Below, one piece after another: positions 1 through 11,569 of a DNA stretch of 64,000 nt. The position numbers were made by a program, and so were the translations under genes. Source of the stretch: Maratus speciosus (lineage: Eukaryota; Arthropoda; Arachnida; Araneae; Salticidae); NCBI GenBank assembly GCA_963932465.1, contig OZ010800.1, positions 92,582,307 to 92,646,306 on the forward strand, given 5' to 3'. How positions within the stretch are numbered: position 1 is the first letter of the stretch; every line of letters starts with the position of its first letter. The notes beneath the pieces were generated by a model that made no database searches, was not told the DNA's origin, and was given only the letters and a program-made list of their open reading frames with translations.

Positions 1-2
1 CA

Positions 3-281
3 GAAGAAAGTTTTTACATCATTGAAAAAATTAAACGGCTAAAATGGAAATTGACTGGGCGCATTGCAAGAAGACAAGACAATAGATGGAACACAAACAC
101 TTTACAGTGGTATCCCAAAGATGTAAAACGGCCAAGAAGACGACCTCAAGTAAGATGGAGTGATGAAATCAGAAAAGTAGGTGGTGTAAATTGGATGACT
201 AAAGCACTAGACAGGAAACATCGTTAAAATCTGGGGGAGACCTACATCCAGCAGTGGATTGAAAACGGTTGTTGTTGTTGA
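3..281 (+). pseudogene. RTE-type LINE, C-terminal end of reverse transcriptase ORF
   Basis: Reading from base 3, the frame encodes a basic, Trp-rich tail: LKWKLTGRIARRQDNRWN, then RPRRRPQVRWSDEI, then NWMTKALDRKHR, a TAA stop at 225-227, and after it LGETYIQQWIENG up to TGA at 279-281. This order (KW..GHIAR, RW....W.P, GRP..RW.D.., NW...A.DR..W..L.EAY.QQW) is the C-terminal signature of endonuclease-reverse-transcriptase proteins of RTE-clade non-LTR retrotransposons in arthropods. The internal stop sits where the family usually has a Trp or Arg codon, so the copy is dead. The 5' part lies outside the window. The frame runs straight into a triplet-repeat tail, as expected for a LINE 3' end. 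Clade assignment is from memory of the family, not from a search. Confidence 0.75.
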
Positions 282-294
282 TGATGATGATGAT
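269..294 (+). repeat. (GTT)n(GAT)n tail of the LINE
   Basis: Short GTT repeats change into GAT repeats directly after the last conserved codons of the LINE. RTE elements commonly end in short tandem repeats rather than poly(A), so this is most simply the element's 3' terminus. The TGA stop of the ORF is formed inside the junction of the two repeats. Confidence 0.7.
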
Positions 295-296
295 AT

Positions 297-813
297 AATT
301 AAATGTTGTATTAGTTTAGTTTTAAGTTTACTATTTGCTGCATAAATAAATACTTTAAAAACATTCATGGAGAATTTTCCATTAGTAGAAAATAAAAATA
401 TTAAATTTAAAATTTTTGAAAAAAAAAAAAGAAAGAAAGAAAGAAAAAAAAAGAAGAAGAAGGTAAATACCTTTAGAAAGTATTGCAGACTTTTGAATAC
501 TTTAAGATACATTTTTTATACTGCATATGTCATTGGATATAAAATAAATTGTAAAGCTTCTAATGACGTAAAAAAGCAACGTATTTCATAGTAACTTTAC
601 AGTAAATTTCGAAAAGATAAAAATATTATTTGAAGATGATGTGAATCATTCTTCTTAGTTTTTTATTCTTTGGTCTCTGTCTTTCATTTCTATATAAAAC
701 TAATCTTTCAAAATATAAGTTAAATATTACTCAATCCATACACACACACACAAGAAAAAAAAAGAGGACTCTCTAGCGATCTCAATATTAAGCTTTATAT
801 AATATCGAAGCTT

Positions 814-848
<35 letters not shown>

Positions 849-1696
849 GTTAATTTGAGAAATAATTATTTTATCTTCCGAAAAAATAGTTTTATAATCA
901 AAGACAGAAAAAAAAAAAATGAAAAGCCAAGAAGTCTGATTCACATCATCTTCAAACAATATATATATATATATTATTTTGTTCGAAACTTTTCGAAATT
1001 TATTGTAAAAAAGTTACGAAGAAATACGTTGCTTTTTGATATTCTTAGAAACGCTGCAATTTATTTAAATTCCATAATAAAATATGCCGTACAAAAACCT
1101 GCAATACTTTCCTAGTTTTTTTTTTTTTCTTTTCGAAAACTTTTTAATTGAATAGTTTGATTTTGTACTAATCGGAAATTCTCATTGGATGTTATTAAAA
1201 GATTTTATATATTTATATATAGATATATACATTATACAAAAAGACCATTAAAATTGATACAGCATTTAATAATAATTAAAAAAAAAGAAAAGGAAAATCT
1301 TTTGGTAGTTTTGGATAATTATTTTGTTTGAATAAGCAACAACAGTGTCCACATGGGCTTAAATATTAGCATAAATGTTATATTTAGTATACAAAAGATT
1401 TAGTAAAAGTATATGGTCAATTATTTTTGGGGTATATACAGCGCTTGCTCACACTGCTAATTATTTATACAAGAATTATGGTATAATTAACTTTCTTGGT
1501 ATTGCGCATTGTTTATTTAAAGCAGATTAATAACATTGTGCGTGATGATTTGTTAGACTATGTTTTAATAAGCACTTCAATTATTTTTTTTTCAAATTAG
1601 TATTAGTTTTTGTTGTTGTTGTTGTTGTTGTTATTTTATGTTAACATTTCATTTTAAAAAGACAGCGTACCACAAAGAAAAATAAATCTAAATCTA

Positions 1697-1730
<34 letters not shown>

Positions 1731-2078
1731 CTTATTATTAGTTCTAAAAATTACTTTCAAAACTTATAACATTTTCCCAGTTATTTTATATTTAAGTAGA
1801 ATTTCTTGAAATTTTGGAGTATTTATACTTATATTTATTTTACAAGAACTTATAACACTTTTCTTTTCATACCATTTAAAAATCTAGAATAAGGCGTTTC
1901 TTATGAAAAAACTATTAAATATTTCTAGGTTAACATGTTATTTTTTTCATTAATTTTTAAAGGAAAACCTTTCCTATGTCAAAAAAAAAGCTATTTTCAT
2001 TTTTATTTTCCATTTTATAAAAAACTATCCGTCATCCGATGAGCTTTTGACAGCTGAAAATCTGTACATTTCACTCTT

Positions 2079-2109
<31 letters not shown>

Positions 2110-2400
2110 TGATTATCAAAATATCTTAATTAGACACGTGCCGATGGCATTTTAACAAAGAGCGTAAACTAGATCAACAACTTTATAAAGGGAGCTTCCG
2201 ACAATCAATTTCTCTTCTCACTGTCTTCTAAGGTGTCGAGAAATTTTCAGAGGATTACGATGACAGGTTTCCGATGGGGAACGTTCCCGATGCCATTTTA
2301 GTAGCATTAAACCCAAAGACATCGGAATGCAACGTCACATCGGAAAATTCGGACATGTTTTGAAGATCCCAATATGTTCATTGTAGGGCTCCTGAACACG
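297..2400. other. Gene-free AT-rich stretch with homopolymers
   Basis: I see no coding signal. It holds a purine tract (about 415-465), (CA)n near 741-752, poly-T 816-847, (GTT)n about 1611-1632, poly-A 1698-1728 and poly-A 2083-2109. A TATAAAG word at 2184-2190 lies about 32 bases before a TCTCACTGT initiator-like word, which could be an old promoter of a repeat. No transcript is evident downstream. Confidence 0.5.
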
Positions 2401-2439
2401 TTTTGACTGAAAATGTTTGTATGTGACTTTGTCTATGTA

Positions 2440-2800
2440 TGACATAAAACTTGTGGGTGTTCTATCCCAATAAGAAATTCGCGGAATTGAATAAAATTTT
2501 ACATTCTGTCATATCTTGCTATAAATTGATCCTGATTACTTTTTAGTGTAAATCGTCCAACAGATAGCGTTGCTGCAATTTTCATGATTATTGCAATAGC
2601 TATTTCTCAAGAACTAATCCACAAATTTTCACCAAATTCCAGAATAAGTTATATATTGATATAAACTGTTTTTGTTTAGGTTTTATTGTAAATCGTCATT
2701 TAGGTGCGCTGCTATGCTGCATTTTGCATTATTTCTACAGCATCTGTATCTCAAGAATAAATCCACAGATTTTCATCAAACTGTAGATTTTTCTTCTGAA
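2440..2800 (+). repeat. Diverged tandem repeat, ~140-bp unit (copy 1 of family, plus orientation)
   Basis: Two and a half diverged units share the words AAATCGTC, GCGTTGCT/GCGCTGCT, a TGCAATTTT/TGCATTTT block, CTCAAGAACTAATCCAC and ATTTTCA-CAAA. The AATCGTC words start at 2551 and 2691, a spacing of 140 bases. The reverse complement of the same unit forms the larger array at 7000-7565, so this is a dispersed tandem-repeat family. It has no coding capacity. Confidence 0.7.
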
Positions 2801-3589
2801 AATATATTACACAAAATGAATGAAATACAGAAAATGTAAACAATCAATTTTTAAAAATAAATGGTATTTTTTCAATTTTTTTCTCTTATTTCTTACTAGA
2901 AAAAATATTTGTAAAAATATTAGCGTATATAAAAATAAATTGTGTGCGAGTATTTCGAAAATATCTCTAAAGCATTAGTATTGTAAAAAACGTATTACTT
3001 TTAAATGTTTAAAAAAATACTTTGAGATGCTTTATTTATTATTTAAACGTTTTCCAAAAATATAATTAAACACACTAAAAAATTATAATTGATTTCAAAT
3101 TTTTGGTAGATATTAAATACGTATTATGAATAGATTTAAAAAAAAAAATAAGCCATATACGAATTGAATTTATTAACGAATATGTTTCAAACTAAGTTTT
3201 AAAAGATTAAATGTTTGTATACTTCTTTAAATAATTTCATAAATATTTATTGCTTAAAATTATTTTCATTCATTTTCAAAAAGTATGCGATACACATTAT
3301 GTGCTCAAACGAATTAAACATAATCCCAAATCACGAAATTCCCTTAAATATTTTAATTATTCCATTTATTTATGTAAAAGGGAACAAATTTTAAAATAAA
3401 CACTTTAATCTAATAGATCGTCACACGAAATATCATTTAAATAAGGAATGGGAAATGTCACCGCTAACGATTTTTTAGGAATATTCAAACTCGCTCAATG
3501 CATCCTTTGAAAAGCGATGTCACGTAGCACAATATATCCCCACACCAAGCTTAATCATAAAGAAATACTTTGGAAACAGTAGCAACAGC
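2801..3589. other. AT-rich, no recognisable feature
   Basis: Long A/T runs with frequent stops in all frames. No gene, repeat or motif was recognised. Confidence 0.5.
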
Positions 3590-3663
3590 TTCTATAGCGT
3601 AGTCAGTAAGGTGTTCCTCTCCAAACCAGAGGACTTGGGATCTATTACTGTGCCGGCAGCGAA
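3590..3663 (+). repeat. tRNA-related SINE head (decayed)
   Basis: TAGCGTAGTCAGTAAGG resembles a Pol III A box. It is followed by a perfect five-pair anticodon-like stem CCTCT/AGAGG with a seven-base loop, a decayed B-box word (GGGATCTATTA) and TGCCGGCAGC. This order is that of a tRNA-derived SINE head, with the B box mutated. The body after it (GAATAAATCT) was not followed further. An unrelated tRNA pseudogene is the alternative. Confidence 0.55.
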
Positions 3664-4396
3664 TAAATCTTGTAGAAATTAAATAGTACAACAGTACATA
3701 TTCATTTGAAAAAATTACAATTCTTCGTAGTTCAAAGAATTGCTAATTTTAAAACATAAAAATTAACAAAATAACAACTTTACAAAGTCTAATGTAAATT
3801 TAATGAATAATTTCTCTATATTCTAACTGAATCTCAGTTTTTCTAGTATCTGTAATTTTATATAAGACTTAAGATAATGGATTATTAGTAGATTCTCTAT
3901 AATTTCACGGAGACTTTTTTTAACGTACATTGGAATATACGGCATCATATGATTTTATATCTTGCAAATGTTGCAGCAAAAACGTTATTATTATCATAAT
4001 GACTGATATTTTTTATTAATATGACCTTAGAGGTATTATTAAAAATAATGAATTTACAGAAAATATACACTTTGTCTACGAATAAATTTTTGCGCATTTC
4101 AGCTTATTTTTTTTTTTTTTTCACTATCAAGTATTTCAGTTCTATTTTTGTGAATGCATTTATCACAGCACTCGGCAATATAAGGCACAAAATATTGAAC
4201 ATTGGTCTTTTGTACCTAAATTTCACGAAAATATCAGAAATTCACAAACAGAACGTAAGAAAAATCCAAAAAGTAATTGCAATGCCATATATTTTGTTAA
4301 AAATATGTTTTCGTTTAAAAGAAAAAAATTTACGAGAAAACAGAAATATCAGATAAATAAAACATTTCTTTTGTGACTTTTATTTTTTCCAGGTGC

Positions 4397-4443
<47 letters not shown>

Positions 4444-4628
4444 TAAATAGAAATCATATCGTATGTTTCGGGAGAATTTATACACAGTATAACCAAATGT
4501 CAACGGGCATTTTCAATTTTACATGATTTTCACGTAGCAATTGAAATGCTTCAGGAATTCTTACTTAACTTGGTGAATCTAAAAAATGCGTTTGACCTCA
4601 TACATTTCAAATAGGCATTAGAGATCAA
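3664..4628. other. AT-rich with a 42-base poly-A tract
   Basis: Poly-A occupies 4400-4441. The 111-codon open frame at 4021-4356 consists mostly of Ile, Lys, Asn and Phe and looks like chance. Nothing else was recognised. Confidence 0.5.
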
Positions 4629-5275
4629 TTAACCCATTAACGGTTTCTTTTTTTTTTGACAGAATAAATTAAAAATCTGGCCTCGTCACCACTTTTTTTA
4701 CTTAAATATTTGGCTTTGTACAATAGCAATTTTGATTAGTGGCACATTTTTTCTCCTTTACGTAATTTAAACGCAATTCATTTGCTAACTATTTAGCAAA
4801 TTTTACATTTTTTTTAAAATTTGATGGATTGACAATCTAACATAAATTTGTAAATAAGCCAAGCATTTATAACTGCAATGTCTACAATGTTGTAAAATGT
4901 ATCTACAAGCCATCTCCTTGATGCGGATTTTACAGAATATTTTCTACCCATCTCATCTAAAATATCCACAACATATTTGCTTTTATTGTAGAATGTTACA
5001 TTTTCTGGTGTTTTCTTTTCGTTACTTGCAGTTGTAAAGTTTGAATGAAGTATGCCCAGTATAATTATTTTCTTTTGTTTTATCCCCTTGATATATTGTC
5101 TTTAATATATTCCTTGGTTACATTTGGTAAGTATGGTACCGGTAGTTTCGTGTTTTTATATATTCGTGGAATAAAGATTACCTTTTTTATTTTTCAGGCG
5201 ATCTGGAATTTCTCTTCGAGCTTGATTCACAGTTTCTACCCCACTTGTTTAACATTTTATCAGAACTTTTGATAG
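4629..5275 (-). pseudogene. piggyBac-family transposase remnant with TTAA end
   Basis: Reading leftward on the minus strand, fragments in different frames give REIPDRLKNKKGNLYST, then KHETTGTILT, then a clean run from about 5082 to a TAA at 4814-4816 containing TPENVTFYNKSKYVVDILDE, RKYSVKSASRRW and FYNIVDIAVINAWLIYKF. This matches the C-terminal half of the piggyBac (DDE_Tnp_1_7) transposase: a YN.TK.GVD.LD block, then a KYS.K...RRWP block, then a FYN..DIA..NAW block. Frameshifts and stops upstream of 5082 make it inactive, and the catalytic N-terminal half was not found. At 4629 the sequence TTAA-CCCATTAACGG gives a plausible 3' terminus with the TTAA target of this superfamily. Confidence 0.8.
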
Positions 5276-5760
5276 TTCCAGTGAAGTAAAAAAAAAAATA
5301 TATCAAATTCCACATTATGACATATATTTTTATATGTTTCTATCAGTTTTAGAACTACGAATTCCACTACCGTTTACCGGTCGAGATTCATTTTTCACCA
5401 AATAAGGAAATAATCTCAAAGTCCGAATTAGAAAATAAGTCCGAAAGGTCTCGTACATCCGATTAATTTTAGGATAATTGTCTCAATTTCAAATTTCTTA
5501 AGGAATTATACTTTTTCAGTACAAAATTCCGAAAAAATTAATTTCTGAAAGTATAAAACATCTCTCAGGAATAAAATGCTTTCAAATGTTTCAAATATTA
5601 TAATAAAGACAAAGAAAGTAACTGGAGACGTTTAGTCGTTTGAAATGGAATAAAAAAAAATTACGCCCTTTAGTAGAGGCGTAAAGTATAATAGACATTC
5701 CGTAACTGAAAGAGTATGAAATCAAGGTCACATGAACGTGAAAAGACGACACAAGTAAAC
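5276..5760. other. AT-rich spacer
   Basis: No coding or repeat signal was recognised between the piggyBac remnant and the next pair of TTAA-type ends. Confidence 0.4.
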
Positions 5761-5761
5761 T

Positions 5762-6002
5762 GTTTTTGTTAATTTTCTGCTTGGCGTCGAAATAACACCA
5801 GCGGACGTTCTAGGTGAATTTAGCTATAACTTAAAAAAAAAAAAAAATAGAATCACACAATAAACATTTCGATAGTTAGGTTATTACGTAAAATGATTAA
5901 AAGTCACTAAATTTGAGGAAAATAGGTGAAAAAATGTGATAGAGAGATAACGCTAAATTCGGTTTAGTGTCCAAATGACACTAACGGACATTCTAGAGTT
6001 AA
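5762..6002 (-). repeat. Two directly repeated piggyBac-like termini
   Basis: Two diverged copies of one terminal module lie in the same direction. One contains GGCGTCGAAATAACACCAGC followed by GGACGTTCTAGGTGAA; the other contains GTGTCCAAATGACACTAAC followed by GGACATTCTAGAGTTAA. Read on the minus strand, the second starts TTAA-CTCTAGAATGTCCG, which is piggyBac-like (TTAA target, CY-CTAGA start). The first has TTCA in place of TTAA. No reading frame was recognised between them. Confidence 0.45.
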
Positions 6003-6999
6003 AGCTTTTTTATATTTCTGTATTGTTATTTTCAAGTTTCATTTAGCTAATGCAAAATATAGAAATTTTCAACAGTATAATCACCTAAAATAATATATAT
6101 TTTTTAAACAATAAAAATTAAATTTTAGGTTCAGTTTATGCACACTAACATGAAACATATGTTTTGAAAATTTCATGAACAAATATTCAGAAGTTTTTGA
6201 GATATCGTGAACGTTATGCCCAAAATGTCATTTGGAGAAATATGACTTCAATTTTTCGAAAACAGAACTTCAGTTTATGAGAAGGTATAATTCTAAAAGC
6301 CATAACTTCTGTTCAAATGGTAGTATCAAGGAAACAATTATATCAAAATGTTCAGAAAAGATAGAGGTTTAACTTAAAAAAATTCAAAATTTGGAAAATT
6401 TCAAAAATTTAAGAGTCCTGAGACTCCTTAATTCTTTATTGGATTTTATTAAGAAGTGAAAGCTTATTTTATAGCATAAATAATCCATTGTTTACATTTT
6501 ATTTATTATTTATTCTTTACAGTTTAACGTTTAAAATGCTTTATTCTTTCAGATTTAAAGCGATTTGGGATATCACGTTGATTTCCGCATAAGGATACCT
6601 TCACTTTCTCTTACAGATTATAAATGATTATAAATCAAGAAGTAATAAAAATTTAACGGTTTATAATTAAAGAAAACATGAATTTTTTTTTAATTATTAT
6701 TATTATTATTATTGAGAAATTCCATTGTAGAATTATGTCGTATAAAGTTGTGACCATAAATAATAAACTAGTATGTTGTGGCCATCTCAAAACTTTCTTC
6801 TATATAAATCACATAAACAGCACTATGTCAATATATGATATATATGTCAAAAAACTTTATGTCGTATATATGTATGTCGTACTTATATATGTCGTATAAA
6901 GTTATGACTATAAAGAATAAACTAGTATTTTGTGGCCATCACAAAACTTTCTTCTATATAAGTCACATAAAAGAGCACTAATTTATATAAAATATGATA
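6003..6999. other. AT-rich; short hairpin and repeated words
   Basis: Around 6412-6432 a small GAGTC-CTGA-GACTC hairpin precedes CTCCTTAA, which may be another TTAA-type end. An (ATT)n run is at about 6696-6715. Between 6720 and 6960 the words ATGTCGTATAAAGTT, AATAAACTAGTAT and TGTGGCCATC recur about 190 bases apart, a short local duplication. No gene is seen. Confidence 0.45.
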
Positions 7000-7565
7000 T
7001 ATATGCCAAAAATCGTAGAAAATTTTTGCCCATACCTGAATCTGAAGTTTGATGAAAATTCGTGCAATAGTTCTTGAGATGAAGCTATAGAGGAAATTCT
7101 GAAAAATGCAGCATAGCAACGCACCTGTTGAGAGATTTTCACCAAAACATAAACAGCACTGACTCATATCAAGGTATTCCTGAATCGGAAATTTATTGAA
7201 AATCCAACCGTTAGTTCTTGATATAGAACTATTCCGAAAATCGCAAAAAAAAATGCAACATAGAAGCCCCCCTTTTTGAGCGATTTACATCAAAACGTAT
7301 AAAACATCTATTCATGTCAAGGACTAACTGAATCTGAAGTTTGATGAAAATCCGTGAATTAGTTCTGGAGATTGAGCTATTGCGGAAATCGTGACAAATG
7401 TTGCATAGCAGCGCCACCTGTTGAGCGATTTATACAAAAAACTAATCAGCTCTAATTTATATTGGGAATAACTGAATATAAATTTTTATTAAATTTCGGG
7501 CATTAGTTCTTGAGATAGAGCGCCCACAGAGAGACAGATTCACAGACAGACATTTTGTAACATGA
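7000..7565 (-). repeat. Diverged tandem array, ~146-bp unit, with ACAGACAGAC tail
   Basis: Three to four units share a TTTGATGAAAATYCGTG block, TTAGTTCTTGAGAT, a GCATAGCARCGC block and TTGAG(A/C)GATTT. The TTGAG words start at 7128, 7276 and 7421, spacings of 148 and 145. On the minus strand every unit can be read as a similar peptide (RTNARIFIKLQIQ-like), but the frame is broken between units, so coding is unlikely. The array ends in GAGATAGAGCGCCCACAGAG and CAGACAGACA. The units match the reverse complement of 2440-2800. Confidence 0.75.
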
Positions 7566-7741
7566 TTTTCGTAATCTCTGACCCCTAAAACGAGTAAATC
7601 CGTCAAAACAGAAAGTCGGAAATTTTCACGAATCCAATACTTTCTTCTTGTAAAGACAGGGGGAAATAATAACAATTAAAAAATAACAGTTTATTTCATT
7701 GTAAAAATATTCCACTCTTTATATTTTTTTTATAAATTATA

Positions 7742-8559
7742 CAGAATATTTTGCGATTTATCACAAAGTAGCTATATTTTGCGATTTACCACTTGACCCC
7801 GGCTAACGGGAAAAATCCTTAAAATTAATTTACTAAATTATAATCAAATTCTAAAATTATTAAGCTATTGTCTTGTCAGCCAAGACATACGTGTGTTAAT
7901 ATTTATATCAGGAAGTGAGTAAAAATAGATTAAAACATTCTATCTTAACATACATGGATCAAATTATTTAAATAGAAGATTTTAATAAGAACAGTTAACA
8001 TGAATGGATTTTTTTTCATCTATTGTGTATTTGTCTATGTATAAAATATATGCAAGTTATAAAACCGCAAAGTTTCTTGTACAATATTTCGACCGCGCTA
8101 AAAATTCTTTATCACGACACTGAAAATAAATCATTGCACTTTTTTAAAAAATACAACCATCCCCCCAAAAATATCTTCGAGGTATATTTATTTTTGAAAT
8201 ATTGTAGAAAACTCCCAGGAATTTTATGGTTTGGATATTCAAAAATCAGACTTTTCAAAATATACATAAGTCTATTTTTTATAATTTGACAAAATATTAA
8301 AAAGGTTTGTCCTTGAGATGAAAAGTGGCTAAGTGATTTCGTTTGTTTCAGAAATATATAATTTTATTGATGTTTTATACTTCATTTAGTTTCAATGTTT
8401 AAACATTATATTTACTGATATTTAAACTTCAAATGTATGGACAGTGATTATTACTTTTTTATACTCTTTATTTAATTTTTATATTTAATTAACTCTATTT
8501 TTTTTACATGTAAATATGGAATTTTGTAACTCTTTATTAACTTATTTCCTAATACCCAA

Positions 8560-8608
<49 letters not shown>

Positions 8609-8655
8609 GTCATATTTCGATCAGTCCGCCACAGGTGATAAATCGCAAAATATTA
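7742..8655. mobile_element. Putative non-autonomous TIR element
   Basis: The left end has ATATTTTGCGATTTATCAC (about 7744) and, 30 bases in, ATATTTTGCGATTTACCAC followed by TTGACCCCGGCTA. The right end (8634-8655) reads on the minus strand ATATTTTGCGATTTATCAC followed by CTGTGGCGGACTG. The inner left copy matches the right end best. The interior is AT-rich with a trinucleotide microsatellite and no ORF of interest. A related word, CAGATGATAAGTCGCCAAAT, recurs at 16651. The target duplication was not resolved. Confidence 0.45.
8561..8608 (+). repeat. (AAT)16 microsatellite
   Basis: About 48 bases of uninterrupted AAT/TAA triplets inside the TIR element. Confidence 0.95.
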
Positions 8656-9496
8656 TTTAAGGTTACAATTGTTAATGTTACTACAACAATGGATTTAATT
8701 ATGCGCAAGCAACGCTCGCCTAAATAACTAAAAATGTTTCTAAAGCAGAAAAACTGTTTATTTTAAGCTATATAAAGTCGAAAAAATAAATAAATAATAA
8801 AGACCGTAATATATTTTTTATAAAATACCCTTTATTAATTTATTTGCTTCATATTAATTGAATTATGATTATTTGTTGAAAAATCAAGTTAAAAAATCCT
8901 AAAAAAACATTGTACAATTAATACTTTTTTTCGCATGTTTCCATATCTTAAAAAACTAAGTGCCAGCATTATACATTTTTTTAAATAAATTCACTAGCTT
9001 GACCTTTCTAGCAAATGGAAACAGGAATGTGAACTTTCCGTAATAGGATTGGGAAGTCACGTCAGACCAATAAATTCTAACGAAAAATTCTTGAATGTAT
9101 TGAAAATTGAGGAATTGCAGTCATGAAATTAGGCTCGATTTTAAAGAAAAAATTTTAAGGTCTTAAAAATATACTTAAAAAAACCATTTTTACTTTTATG
9201 CTTATTATATTTAAACAATATTTTTATGAATTTATTTCAGTGATATCAAATTTATTTTTCTAATATGAAACGTTGATTTAAAAAACTTACGGAACGCAGT
9301 GTACTTTGTTTAATCATATTAATGTAATCTGAAAAGACCATTGACTAAATACAAGTTACTATTATGTTGGTAATAACGCTTTAAAAGCTATGCTGTTATA
9401 ATTTTGATATAACTATTCAAAATGTGAATTTAATTGAAATACAGTAGAAATGTTTCAGTGGTTATGTCAAGATTGATTATTTTAAAAGTATGTGTA

Positions 9497-9529
<33 letters not shown>

Positions 9530-9973
9530 TTAAAAAACAACTGTTTATGCACATTATGCCAATGTTAAGAATATGTAAGATCGTTCTCAACCAGACAAGT
9601 AACAAACCGTTTCCTTTGAGCAGTATAACAGCCAGTATGTAATTTCTGTTGTATATTTAATTTTTGAAAGCTATAGAATTCAAACGAGAGAAACATTTAT
9701 AATTTTTTAAACTAGACATTTATTGCAATTTCTAGAATTTTAAGCTATTCAAAAGTAGGATTTTAAACCATTCACCGGGTTGTTGCTACAAATAACAATT
9801 TCGACCGAAAATCAGGATTCAGGCTGTTACGTGTAGAAAGTGTTCAGTTTGTTTGAAAAGTTCCAAGATGTTGCCAGCAATATAGGACATGCCAATGAGA
9901 CAATTTAATATATACATCATATATATATCCGCATCAATATCTCAAAGGACAAATTACGTAGAAGCATAACAGA
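8656..9973. other. AT-rich; poly-T 9499-9528
   Basis: No coding signal. A 30-base poly-T run is at 9499-9528. Nothing else was recognised. Confidence 0.5.
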
Positions 9974-10375
9974 ATGCAAGGGCAGTATTTTAAGAAAAAT
10001 GTCTTGCAAACCGCGCCTAAAATGAAAAGTTATATAGGCCCGAATCGATTGTCCCCGAAAGTGCATATCATACAAGAACAATTGGTTCGCCTTATTATTA
10101 AACGACTATATGAAAAAAGTATATGTATATCTATGATGAATGGAATTGTTATTAGCATAACCTCAGGAAACAACCGCCTACCTTCATCTGTACACATAAA
10201 GGTGGTATGCATCTCATGGTGCGGATGGGTGATGTCGTTTCTTCCGGGATTTAAACATATTTGCGTGGAGTTTGATTGCACATATAAACAGAGCATTACA
10301 GTACTTACTACTTGCCTATATTTATGTGTTCAAATATTTGAAAACATCAGGTATGCAAAGGTTTGCATACATTAG
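9974..10375 (+). CDS. Unrecognised 133-codon open frame, coding status doubtful
   Basis: This is one of the longest open frames in AT-rich surroundings, and its base composition is less skewed than the flanks. The opposite strand is also open for 88 codons (10030-10296). The predicted peptide starts MQGQYFKKNVLQ and has no domain, signal peptide or repeat that I recognise. No splice sites, Kozak context or poly(A) signal argue for expression. It could be chance, or a fragment of an old TE. I do not assign a function. Confidence 0.2.
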   Translation: MQGQYFKKNVLQTAPKMKSYIGPNRLSPKVHIIQEQLVRLIIKRLYEKSICISMMNGIVISITSGNNRLPSSVHIKVVCISWCGWVMSFLPGFKHICVEFDCTYKQSITVLTTCLYLCVQIFENIRYAKVCIH

Positions 10376-10668
10376 ATATGGAGTTAAAACATATTTCTAC
10401 ATTGCATCAAGGGCAAATGATCTGTAAAATTAAAAAATAATAATAATTTCATTTTTTTTTCTTTTATTCTGGAACTTTAAATTTTCATTACTTATTGAGT
10501 TATAATCATTTTAACGGTATGTACAACTAAAGGTAAATGGACATAGAAACAGTAATGTGTGATTCCTCAGATTACTAAATCTCGAATTTGCGCTGCATTC
10601 TTACTAAAATATATGCTACTGTTTGAAAAACAATAATTATCACATGTGTCTTCCTTCATAGTCTGCTT

Positions 10669-10714
<46 letters not shown>

Positions 10715-11569
10715 TTTTTAACTTAAAAATATGAATATATTTTCTAATTGTTTGTTAAAATGAAAATTTAAATAATATTCTTGTGTATATTTTTTATCTT
10801 AAGTTAAAAAGACGTGTTTTACAATTATTTTTTGGTCAAAAATTGTTTTCTATATGCTGAATATACAGTGTTATCATGGGCGCTGCACTTAATAATTTTT
10901 ATTCGCGTTTTAACGATATGATTTTTTTATTTAAATTTAAATATTAATTTTATCTGTACAATATTTATTTTTTTCTGTATAATATACTTTAGAATAATAT
11001 ATTCTTTAGGCAAAAGATAAAAACAAAAACCCTAATTGAATATTATTTGAGTTTTATTATTGTAAAAATGATGATGTTTCTGATCGCTTCAACATGCTTC
11101 TATACCGATATTAATCTTTTATTCCGATAATTATTTATATAGATTCTTGGTACATTAAAAATGCAACTATTTCCTTATCATCTATTATTAATGTCTGAAG
11201 ACACATTATGCACTTATTGTAGAATTGTTAGTTGTTTTCTGCTTGAAAAGAGAATATATAGCAGTGGGAAGCAGCACAATCATATGGTGTTTACCTTTTT
11301 TTTTCACGACATTTAATATTTATAATTCATCCAGAAAACTAATTTAACTAATAATTGTTAAAATGTACTAGTGGATAGTTACAAATAAGCAGCTAAATAA
11401 TTGCGGTTGCTTTTACATCCTATAAATCTGATATAGTCGAAAACAAAACCCCCCGACAAACTGGTTTTGAATATTTTCCTTTTTGAAATCATGAATTTTA
11501 ATTCAACAACATTTTTCAAGTTTTATCGAAAATGTCTTCCTACTGATTTTGGAAAAGGAGATAACATTT
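10376..11569. other. AT-rich; 39-base poly-A
   Basis: Poly-A at 10671-10709. No genes or motifs recognised. Confidence 0.5.

Noticed and set aside
207..591. Frames of 101 and 74 codons near the window start
   Set aside because: Built from A/T and purine homopolymer tracts and antisense to the LINE tail.
4400..4441. 42-base poly-A as the tail of a retroposon
   Set aside because: No upstream gene-like or LINE/SINE sequence and no target duplication seen. Homopolymers of this size are common throughout the window.
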